Assembly (NCBI GenBank): GCA_039566865.1
Contig: CM076961.1
Coordinates: 6,409,501-6,473,500, forward strand
DNA: 64,000 nt
Direction of reading: 5' to 3'
Origin: Aurelia coerulea
Lineage: Eukaryota; Cnidaria; Scyphozoa; Semaeostomeae; Ulmaridae
Positions 53,055-62,270 of the stretch are shown here, one piece after another. Positions within the stretch are counted from its first letter, which is position 1; the number at the start of each line of letters is the position of its first letter. The position numbers and the translations under genes are program-made. The notes under the pieces are model-generated. The model saw nothing but the letters and a program-made list of their open reading frames with translations. It was not told the origin of the DNA and made no database searches.

Positions 53055-53889
53055 CCGGGTGCGCCAAAATAAACAATGCACTTTTGACAGGCCACGGTAA
53101 ATCGTATACAGGACCAATTTTGAAGACTTATGAGGTAGTCTGTAGGCAAGATCTTTAATTAATGCCAGTAATTTTTGTACATTTTTCAGTCTCCTTTTTA
53201 TAAAGGTATAAGCAAGTTTCTTCAAATTTTCGATTTCTAAAGGCTCAACATGAATGGACAAAGAGAGGACGTTTTTGTGATGATTTTGGGATTTAGAAAT
53301 TGATCATTTTTTATCCAATGGATGAGTATTAGTTCTCAGTTGGAAGGAATGTAAAAAATACTTTTAATGATACAAATATATGTATTTCCTGTTGAAGTTT
53401 CATTGAATTTATGCTTTGGTGCAGGTTACATTCCCAGTGTCAAAGGTGTTAAAAAGACAAACAGGGAAGCGTTGTGAGGCTAGCAAGCTTGAAGTCTTGC
53501 TGACTTTTGTGATAGCTTTTGGGGTGGCACTTTATTCCAACTATTACTACAGAATTTCACAATAGGCCAAGCTTTGAAATAATGCTCGTGCAGAAGTTTA
53601 CACTGATCAATTTCTAAATCCCCAAATCACCCCGAAAACGTTTTCTCTTTCATTTTGAGTCTTTGGAAAATTTGATTCACGGTTTTTTGATAATTTTCAG
53701 TGCTTTCGAAAATGTAAATTACAAGAAACTCACGTCTAGCTCTAAACTCTGAAAACAAAACAATGTGCAAATAATCCTAGAGTCCAATTCAGGCTTTCTG
53801 CTAAAGATTAAGTCATACATCTTCAAAATTGGTCCGGCACTATTGATTGTGGCCTGCCAAAAGTGCATAGTTTATTTTGGTCCACCAAG
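53055..53889. mobile_element. Mariner-like element with long TIRs
   Basis: The left arm CCGGGTGCGCCAAAATAAAC and the right arm (attttggtccaccaag, then TA) are diverged inverted copies that stay alignable for about 170 bp ('tgcacttttg.caggccac', 'accaattttgaaga'). It is 835 bp long and non-coding. The truncated relative at 314-481 matches its right arm best. Confidence 0.72.
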
Positions 53890-54461
53890 TACTTCACATG
53901 CATCCTTGATTAAGTTAATTTGTAAAAGGAAAGACCACGATACCAGCGTTGATCGTCGGATCCCAAGATGCTTGCGGTGACGCATGAGTGAATAAATTGT
54001 CGGTAGAAACACCACAACACGATGAAAAAACAACTCCAAATATGTGCAAATTTATATTATTTGATCACTTGATTAAGTTGTTGTGTCTGGAAAATATTAT
54101 TTGTTTCATTTGGTTTTCTCCGTCATGCTTTAGCGAAATGTACCCCAAAACCACACAAAGATTCGCCAAAGTCAGGATGCCCATTCTATATGTTCATCAT
54201 ATTGCATTGTGACAGTTGTGCTTTTCTGATAAGAGGACATATGAAAGATACTGAAAAACATTAGTTTGCAAACTTAATGTAAGAATTTCCGACTTGCAAC
54301 GCGTTCAAGCAAACAATCCGCAAAATTTTAAGTTCAATATCTTTTCTTTTGCTTGCCATAACATCTTTTAATGCAACACACTGTGATCCAGATTTCCATT
54401 TTAGTGTAATTAATGCCAAAAAATGACAATATTAGAATTGTACAAAACTGATTTTCCTATA
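53890..54461. other. No gene seen
   Basis: Unclassified AT-rich sequence with one gtaccccaaaa motif at 54140. Confidence 0.4.
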
Positions 54462-54465
54462 TTAA

Positions 54466-55324
54466 CCCTATCCAGACTGGGGGGGGGCACTTTGTGCCCC
54501 CCCTAGTAAACTTTTTCACACAGCTCATCTAGTATCTCTTCAATACTCTAGCTTTTTTGTGACTTTCTATCTATGAGACATTTTTTCATGTCTATTTCAA
54601 AAATTTTGACACTGATTCCGGGGGTCAACACATGACTTTAAATTGAGTGCTCCGCAAAAAAATTACCGTTTAAGTCATAGCTTTGGAACCACTGGCTCTA
54701 TGACAATGAGACACAAATTTTTGAGCTCGTCTTGAAATAAGCTTTCATTTGATATATAGTTTATTGATTTTTGATGACGTCATCAACAATTGGTTGTTGC
54801 GCATGCGGACTGACGAAAAACCATGTTATGCTTCATTTTTAGAAAAATGAGTGACATAATATGATGCAGCAGGTATTTTTATGTATATTTAGCATTTTTT
54901 GCTATTTTTAAAAGTAATTTATTATCAATTTTAGACAAAAAGCGCTCTTTTTTTCGTATAAAATAAATAAATGCTGACATCAGCAAAAATATTAGCGTTA
55001 CAAAGCAAAAATTTCAAAATAAGAATTACAAGGATATAATCCCTCTATGTTTCAAATATCACATCGATATATTTTATCAATTTGGAGATACAATGCGACA
55101 AATTACATGTGGTTTTACATCCAAATTAGCAACATTTGCTGACGTCAGCACTTAATCACGTGACATAAACAAAAACAAATCACATCATCTTGTTTGCCTT
55201 ATCATGTTTGTTACTTGTGCCAAGTTTCAAGTCTCTAGCACTTATGATTCTATGAAAAACCAGGTGGGCACTTTGTGCCCCCCCTAGTCTCCCCAAAGTT
55301 TCAAAAAGCCTAGTCTGGATAGGG
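54466..55324 (+). mobile_element. piggyBac-like MITE copy C
   Basis: TTAA at 54462-54465 and 55325-55328 bound 859 bp with termini CCCTATCCAGACTGG...CTAGTCTGGATAGGG. Sequence follows copies B and D nearly throughout. Near the right end the GC hairpin has decayed (gtgggcactttgtgccccccc). Confidence 0.9.
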
Positions 55325-55332
55325 TTAAACCA

Positions 55333-55691
55333 TAGCCCGAGATATTTCAAAACGCAAAAATTTTTCAAATCGGACAATTTATTGCTGATAAAGTAGCATT
55401 TCAAGTTAGGCCTAAAAAGTGTACTGCAGGCTTCTTTTGTAGCACAGCAAGACCACAAAATAGCACTAACTTTCAAATTCAAATTTCTTGGCTTGCACTT
55501 ACTCGATTCTCATGATCTTTGTTTTGTTTGACAGATTGAACCCTGCAGAATATGTTAAAGCTATTTTGTGGCCTTGCTGTGCTTAGAAAGAAGCCTGAAG
55601 TACATTATTTAGGCCCAACTTGAAATAATGTTTTCTCAGTACTAGATTGTCCGATTTGAAAATATTTTGGGTTTTGACATTCCTCGGGCTA
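55333..55691. mobile_element. 359-bp MITE, TAGCCCGAG termini
   Basis: TAGCCCGAG...CTCGGGCTA ends continue into ~150-bp inverted arms ('caaatcggacaat' / 'attgtccgatttg'; 'tgtactgcaggcttctt' / 'aagaagcctgaagtaca'). It begins five bases after the TTAA of copy C. Non-coding. Confidence 0.75.
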
Positions 55692-55904
55692 CGATGAACA
55701 ATAGAAAAGTCTGTTTGGTACAATTCTGATATCTATCTATACGTTAATGTACAGGACCAAATAATTGGTATTACGTACAAGGTGGTTAGTATTGTTAGTG
55801 AAACGAAAATAAGGTCATTCAGCAGCCTAGTCCTATCACTTAGTTAGTTTTACGTGGAATCAACCATCATATTTGGTTGAAAGAGTTAGGCCAAATGATA
55901 TGAT

Positions 55905-56255
55905 AGGACTAATCTGCTGTCACACAAGTAAACAAATTAATAGTAAAAATACTAAATGTATTTAATTGTCCTTGCTTAGTTTATATTTGAAGGCTTCTAA
56001 TGATTTAATAGATCTGTCTTCTATTGTTAATCCGTTCCAAATTTTGGTTCCTGTTGGTAAAAACGAATTTTTAAAATGATCTGTTCTGCAATAAGGAACT
56101 TGAAAGCAAGCTTGCGAACGACGTCCATGATATCTTACTGGGGTGAAAAGGGATACTGGAATGTCTATAAGGTTGTTGCAGATCTTGAACATCATGATAG
56201 CTTTTGCTTGCCATCGTCTTTCTGCTAAACTTTCCCATCCTAGGGCGTTCATCAT
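55905..56255 (-). pseudogene. LINE ORF2 C-terminal fragment
   Basis: The minus strand encodes ALGWESLAERRWQAKAIMMF, then RTDHFKNSFLPTGTKIWNGL, a jockey/CR1-like LINE tail ('LGW.SLE.RR....K..M.YKI.N', 'F.....R.WN.LP'). It ends at 55962; no poly(T) follows. Confidence 0.78.
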
Positions 56256-57018
56256 TTCGGTAGGGCTACTCGTTCTGCGATACTTTCATTTTTCAGATTA
56301 ATTACATGCCCTGGAACACTGTGCAACATATTCATGGCAAACTTATATTTTTAGGTAGCCTAGTTGTCTGAGCATTATAAATCAGCAAGAGTTTTGTGTC
56401 TCATGCTGTTCTCCTATAGATATTGCCTTTCAACTGACTTTGTGGTATTTGGGGTACCTTAGTTTTTGGGGTACATGTACCTGTATGCCCTGATTCTGAA
56501 ATGTTGGTTGTTGATAACCAAGACAAAAAAATGAACACGAGTTGAGATGGTCATTATGGAACACTGTCAGGTATTTTGGAACTAAGCTATTTCTATTGTT
56601 TGTATACTGGTTAATGTTTGAGATATCTCAAGAAAATGGCAGCCAGAAATCACTTTCGTCTGATGTCCTTCATTATCAGCGATATGGAGAGTACACCAAA
56701 TGCTACAGCAGCCTAAAAAAACCTCGATCAAAATATGGCAGAAGAGGTATGAAGACTTGAACCAAATGAAATTAACAAGTTTCTTTCTCATCCAAAGGCA
56801 GCTAAGCTTCATTTACTGAATAATGTCCCAAAATACCCGAAATCCCGTAATACCCGAAACCACTCTATAACTGGCCTAGCTAAGCCCTCCTCGTTGACGA
56901 CATATTCTTGTCACTTCTGAAACATGTCCGCTGCAGAACAATAAATGGTCAAAATTACATGGCGGATAAAAAGAAATCCCTTCATATTTGCCATGAAATG
57001 AGATGTAAAAAACGATTC
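56256..57018. other. No gene seen
   Basis: Unclassified sequence left of the Dong-like LINE; includes two inverted 'ttggggtac' motifs (56450, 56468). Confidence 0.4.
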
Positions 57019-57045
57019 GATAATAATAACAATAATAATAATAAA
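57019..57045 (+). repeat. (TAA)n at the 5' junction of the LINE
   Basis: taataataacaataataataataa directly precedes the first LINE-like codons (GYMDRMREIW). It matches the repeat at the 3' end (61098-61240). Confidence 0.85.
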
Positions 57046-57971
57046 GATTTATGTGGATATATGGACAGAATGAGGGAAATATGGTTACAGAAAGGAATGT
57101 TTGAAGTCACTAAGCAGCGTCTTGGTGATCAAGTGCGGCAAATAAAGAAGAAGGGTTGGTTAACTGACGTTGAGATTGAAGAAATAAAACGAAAGGCACA
57201 TGGACTAGATAACATAAGTGACCCAGAGAGAGATAATCGCGGAGATAATCATGAAACAAATGAAGGTAACATCATAGGGAGTGCAAATGAGAGAGAGGAA
57301 GAAGTAGATCATGCACAAGAGGAACCAGAACTTGTGGAAGGAGATGAAGTACAACTTACAGATGAGGAACTTGAAATTGCAGAGAAGCTTCATAACATTA
57401 TGCAATCCAATGAAAGAGAAAGACTGCCATCTATCAAGAAAATAAGAAGAAAATATTAGTGGAAGTGCAAAAAGTAAACGAAGTCCTAAATAAGATCAAG
57501 AGTAAAGATATCACAACGACAAATGACCTAATATATGCTGCAAGAGCCATGGTGGAAAAGACGGCTAGAAGATCAGATAAAACAGCTGAGAAAAGATATT
57601 GCAAGAGTAGAAATATTGAATAATGGAGGAAAGATAAAAAGCCGCTTTAGAGTGTTGCTGCAGAAGAAGTATTGGCTAAAGCAAAAAGGATATAAGCGAG
57701 TAATAGAAGAGTTAAAACAGCGGATAAAAGCAAAAGCTGCAAAGGTCAAACGATATAAAAACAGAATTGAGCAATTTCGCCAGAACAGACTGTTTCAAAC
57801 AGATCAGAGCAGACTGTATAAGGAGCTCAACGGAGAAGAAGCAGTAGACCTTGCACCTGAGAAAGAGGAAGCTAAAAGGTTTTGGTGTGACATCTGGAGT
57901 AAAGAAGTGAAACACAACAATGATGCAGAGTGGCTAAAGAAGATAAGAGAAGAGCAAATGGGCAGATTTAA
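57046..57971 (+). pseudogene. LINE N-terminal region (before the MITE)
   Basis: The first frame (to 57459) gives MREIWLQKGMFEVTKQRLGDQ, then KKKGWLTDVEIEEIKRKA and an acidic stretch, typical of the region upstream of the reverse transcriptase in this family. A second frame from about 57535 gives EPWWKRRLEDQIKQLRKDIAR, a basic coiled-coil-like segment, then FWCDIWSKEVKHN. A frameshift lies near 57460-57550, since intervening codons (VQKVNEVLNKIK) read in another phase. The frame meets the MITE at 57968. Confidence 0.8.
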
Positions 57972-58838
57972 CCCTATCCAGACTAGGGGGGGGCACAAAG
58001 TGCCCCCCCTAGTAAACTTTTTCACACAGCTCATCGAGTATCTCTTCAATAGTCTAGCTTTTTTGTGACTTTTAGTTTCTATCTATGAGACATCTTTTCA
58101 TGTCTATTTCAAAAATTTTGACACTGATTCCGGGGGTCAACACATGACTTTAAATTGAGTGCTCCGCAAAAAAATTACCGTTTAAGTCATAGCTTTGGAA
58201 CCACTGGCTCTATGACAATGAGACAAACATTTTTGAGCTCGTCTTGAAATAAGCTTTCATTTGATATATAGTTTATTGATTTTTGATGACGTCATCAACA
58301 ATTGGTTGTTGCGCATGCGTACTGACGAAAAACCATGTTATGGTTCATTTTTAGAAAAATGAGTGACATAATATGATGCAGCAGGTATTTTTATGTATAT
58401 TTAGCATTTTTTGCTATTTTTAAAAGTAATTTATAATCAATTTTAGACAAAAATCGCTCTTTTTTTCGTATAAAATAAATAAATGCTGACATCAGCAAAA
58501 ATATTAGCGTTACAAAGCAAAAATTTCAAAATAAGAATTACAAGGATATAATCCCTCTATGTTTCAAATATGACATCGATATGTTTTATCAATTTGGAGA
58601 TACAACGTGACAAAATACATGTGGTTTTACACCCAAATTAGCAACATTTGCTGACGTCAGCACTTAATCACGTGACATAAACAAAAACAAATCACATCAT
58701 CTTGTTTGCCTTATCATGTTTGTTACTTGTGCCAAGTTTCAAGTCTCTAGCACTTATGATTCTATGAAAAACCAGGGGGGGCACTTTGTGCCCCCCCCTA
58801 GTCTCCCCAAAGTTTCAAAAAGCCTAGTCTGGATAGGG
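57972..58838 (+). mobile_element. piggyBac-like MITE copy D, inside the LINE
   Basis: TTAA at 57968-57971 and 58839-58842 flank 867 bp ending CTAGTCTGGATAGGG. Removing the element with one TTAA leaves the LINE reading frame continuous across the site (aga ttt aaa caa gat), so the LINE was in frame here when the MITE landed. Confidence 0.93.
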
Positions 58839-58842
58839 TTAA

Positions 58843-60043
58843 ACAAGATAGGATTGAAATCACAATAGGCAAGGTTAAGAAAGTTTTGAAGGGTATGCCT
58901 AACTGGAAATCCGCCGGTCCAGACCTAGTTCAGGGCTTTTGGCTAAAGAATTTTACAGCCATGCATGATAGAATCACAATACAACTGAGCGCATGCCTTG
59001 AGACGGGACAAACTCCACAATGGATGACAAAAGGTAGAACTGTATTGCTATTGAAAGACATCAAGAAAGGAAATATAGTGAGTAATTACCGGCCCATAAC
59101 ATGTTTGCCACTCATGTGGAAGCTATTGACTGGCATGATAGCTGAAGATATGTATACCCACTTGGAGGGAAGAGGAGTTCTCCCAGAGGAGCAAAAAGGC
59201 TGTAAGAAAGGTTCGAGAGGTACAAATGACTTGTTGCATATAGACCAACAAATTCTCCGAGAATTTAAAAGAAGAAAGAAAAACCTGGCAACAGCGTGGA
59301 TAGACTATAAGAAGGCGTATGACAATGTTCCTCACTCTTGGATCCAGGAGTGTCTACGTCTATTTGGAATAGCCGATAATGTAGTTAGTCTACTAGATCA
59401 GAGCATGAACACCTGGAAAACTGAATTAACATCTGGAAATGAAGTACTAGGTGAAATTGAAATCAAGAGGGGGATTTTTCAAGGTGACACACTGTCACCA
59501 CTACTGTTTGTGTTAGCCATGATTCCTTTAACCCTAGTCCTAAGAAAAGCGAAGGCTCACTACGAGTTTACAAATGGAGAGAAGATTAATCATCTGTTTT
59601 TTATGGATGATCTTAAGCTGTTTGCTAGGAATGAAAAGGCATTGAACTCTTTAGTTCAGACAGTCAGGGTTGTAAGTGAAGATATTGAATGAAATTTGGG
59701 ATTGAGAAGTGTGCCATGTTAGTTCTGAAACGAGGAAACATCACAAAGTCTGATGGGATTGTACTACCGGATGATACAATCATCAAAGCAATGAATGATG
59801 GAGATAGTTATCAGTACCTGGGAATAATGGAAGCAGACCAGATCTTGCGTAAGGAAATGAAGGACAAAGTAAAGAAGGAGTATTTTAGACGGACAAAGAA
59901 AGTTCTTAAATCAAAACTGAATGGTGGAAATAGCATCACTGCAATAAATACCTGGGCAGTATCACTACTAAGATACTCTGCTGCTTTCTTCAGTTGGACA
60001 AGAGAAGAATTAAGAGTCATAGACAGACAGACAGACAAGAAAG
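58843..60043 (+). pseudogene. LINE reverse transcriptase domain
   Basis: Motifs in order: NWKSAGPD (58910), SNYRPITCLPLMWKLLT (59085), EEQKGCKKGSRGTNDLL (59190), AWIDYKKAYDNVPHSW (59300, first catalytic Asp), GIFQGDTLSPLLF (59475) and FFMDDLKLF (59605, catalytic DD). A 1-nt frameshift occurs at about 59688, after which FGIEKCAMLVLKRG continues in another frame. A second frameshift follows near 60030 at a run of 'gaca' units, where one extra 4-nt unit accounts for the shift. The domain is otherwise well conserved, so inactivation looks recent. Confidence 0.9.
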
Positions 60044-61048
60044 ATGATGACCATGTACAGAGCCCTACACCCGAGAGACAGTGTGGACAGGCTATATCTT
60101 CCCAGAAAGGAAGGAGGTAGAGGACTTATTTCGATAGAAGATTGTGTTGATATCGCAGAGCTGAGTCTCAAGGAATATGTAATGAAAAGCAAAGAGAAAC
60201 TGATATCTGCAGCCAGAGGAAGCGTAACAGAAGAGGTAGAAAGTGCGGAATCTTACAAGAAAAGACGAAAAGAAGAGAGAGGAACAAATATCTGGGGAAA
60301 GGAACTTCACGGGCAGCATTTTAGACAGATGAAAGACGTAGGAGCAAAGGAGTCGTGGACGTGGCTACAGAAGGGAGAACTAAAGAAAGAAACCGAAGGA
60401 ATGATAATGGCTGCACAGTCACAGTCCCTCAGAACGAATTCCATAAAAGCAAGGATTGATAAAAGCAGGGAAGATGCAAAATGCAGGATGTGCAGTGAAA
60501 AGGATGAAACAATCCACCACATTGTAAGCGGATGTAGCAATCTTGCGCAAAAAGAATACAAACGCCGACATGACTGCGTAGCCAGAGCACTCCACTGGGA
60601 TATTTTACGTCAGCGAGGGTTTGAAATTAGTGACAAGTGGTACCAACATCAACCTGAGAGCGTTGTTGAAAATGAACACTTCAAAGTATTATGGGACTTT
60701 ACAGTACAGACGGATCTTGAAATACATGCGAGAAGGCCAGACATCATAATAGTGGATAAAAATTTGAATGAAACGATCATAATAGACGTAGCCATACCAG
60801 TTGATGTGAACATAAGAAACAAGGAACAGGAAAAGATCACAAAGTACCAAGATCTAGCCAGAGAAATCAGAAAGATTTGGAATGTGTCAACCAAGGTCAT
60901 CCCAATTGTCATAGGTGCCCTTGGCACTGTAACAGGCAGACTTGAACAGTACCTGAAGGAAAGAGGTGTAACAACAAGAATTGAGTTAATCCAGAAGTCA
61001 ACCCTTCTAGGCACGGCGAGAATCATCAGACAGGTTCTTGATATCTAA
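60044..61048 (+). pseudogene. LINE C-terminal zinc motif and RLE endonuclease
   Basis: This is an open frame of about 334 codons to the natural stop. It starts with YRALHPRDSVDRLYLPRKEG, the conserved segment behind the reverse transcriptase. CRMCSEKDETIHHIVSGC (60484-60537) is the Cys-Cys-His-Cys motif. The restriction-like endonuclease follows: LWDFTVQTD, RRPDIIIVD (60730-60756) and IIDVAIPVD (60778-60804), then the conserved VIPIVIGALGTV and LGTARIIRQVL tail. The RLE nicks target DNA to prime reverse transcription. This part is intact but cut off from the upstream frame by the 'gaca' frameshift. Confidence 0.92.
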
Positions 61049-61097
61049 GGACACTAGATGTGACCCGATATCTTGGACAGTAATTCCAAATGTTAAT

Positions 61098-61116
61098 TCA
61101 TTTGTGCGTAACATTC

Positions 61117-61187
<71 letters not shown>

Positions 61188-61191
61188 TATG

Positions 61192-61240
<49 letters not shown>
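61098..61240 (+). repeat. (AAT)n tail of the Dong-like LINE
   Basis: Over 40 aat/taa units with two interruptions (tattaat, tatgat) begin about 50 bp after the LINE stop codon. Confidence 0.95.
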
Positions 61241-62270
61241 CTTATTTAATGTTAGTTTTACGATAGTGTGAGCACTAATATACACTAACATGAAGCAATT
61301 TTAGAGATTGCATTATGGAACTTATTGACTGCAAGCGTTGCAGGCGCATTGATTGTTGAAAAACCAATCTTTTATGAGAATTTTGAATTGATATGCATTT
61401 TTGGATGACTTTACTTTGATAGAGGGGTATCGCCCTTGTGGAGCGCCCTCGAATGTGACACATTTGATCGCACTGCAAAAGTCGTGGAATAAAACAGTCT
61501 CGGCCTAGTTTTTCACAAAAAGCGCGCGAAAACAGTTTGCTGATGCCACCTCCAACATCGTGACTTGTCTTCGCTGTGTTATATCATTTTTTTTCTTCAC
61601 GAAATGAAAATAAAGTTGAACTAACCTGAAGGAGAATCGAAGGTATGCCCTTTTACAATCTGTTTTTTCATGGTCATTTCTCTTGTCGCTGCTTGAGTTC
61701 AAATATTGCAGCCCTGATCTAAATTGGATGGCCTAACGTCAAGCTTAAACCTTTGAGATGACAAATCAACAGGAATCCTTGAAAATACGCAAGTGATCTT
61801 GCCACCGCATGCCTCGATTATCAGAGCATTCTCTCGGGCTTAAATCGTCCGAATGGTGCACCTGTGTTCTGTATGAGCTCGTGCTATGTCACATGCTCGA
61901 GCCTCGTTTCCGTCAGGCAATTTGAAACCATCACGATGCGTTGCTATGGCTCCTTTAACAATTATCCTAGGGCCAAAAGGGCGAAATATTGAAATTAGGC
62001 CGCTCAGAACTCTCGGCATTAAAACTGATATTATGGCAAATTGAAATCACAATAAGTCACAAGATTCACAGAAAAGGGAGAGGAAGAGTAGATGATCATA
62101 CTCATGGTAAGTTTTATTCAAAAATTTCGTTTTATAGTGTGAAAACCTGCTCTCCTTACAAAAGCGCTCCAAAAGGGCGATACCCCTCTACTTACCAGAA
62201 TCTATGAAAATGTCCTCCTTCTTCTCGTGATGAATGTATGCCAACTTCCACTGCTAGATACACAGCCTGT
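61241..62270. other. No gene seen
   Basis: Unclassified sequence. 'gggcgatacccctct' near 62177 is the complement of 'agaggggtatcgccct' near 61420, so an element with inverted ends (about 61415-62195) may lie here, but the arms are short. Confidence 0.35.

Larger units (their letters stand above)
52326..56860. mobile_element. Possible decayed TIR element spanning nested repeats
   Basis: GTTTCGGGTATTATGG (52326-52341) is matched in inverted orientation by CCGTAATACCCGAAAC (56845-56860) with one change. The internal motif gtaccccaaaa lies near the left end and at 54140, and its complement near the right end (56450, 56468). Four other elements occupy most of the interior. No transposase and no clear target duplication. 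Confidence 0.3.
57046..61097 (+). mobile_element. RLE-type LINE (Dong/R4-like), broken
   Basis: The element carries, in order, an N-terminal basic/coiled region, a reverse transcriptase, a CCHC-type zinc motif and a restriction-like endonuclease, which is the R2/R4/Dong architecture. TAA repeats bound both ends; Dong of silkworm is known to insert in TAA repeats. It is 5' truncated relative to full-length relatives and interrupted by a piggyBac-like MITE and at least three frameshifts. Confidence 0.88.

Noticed and set aside
56908..57045. Start of the LINE protein at 56908
   Set aside because: The frame crosses the TAA repeat as poly-Asn and reads into unrelated flanking DNA; the LINE-like sequence begins only after the repeat.
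60649..61026. Minus-strand 125-codon hydrophobic frame
   Set aside because: It is the complement of the RLE endonuclease coding sequence.
61038..61271. Poly-Asn protein
   Set aside because: Translation of the (AAT)n tail.
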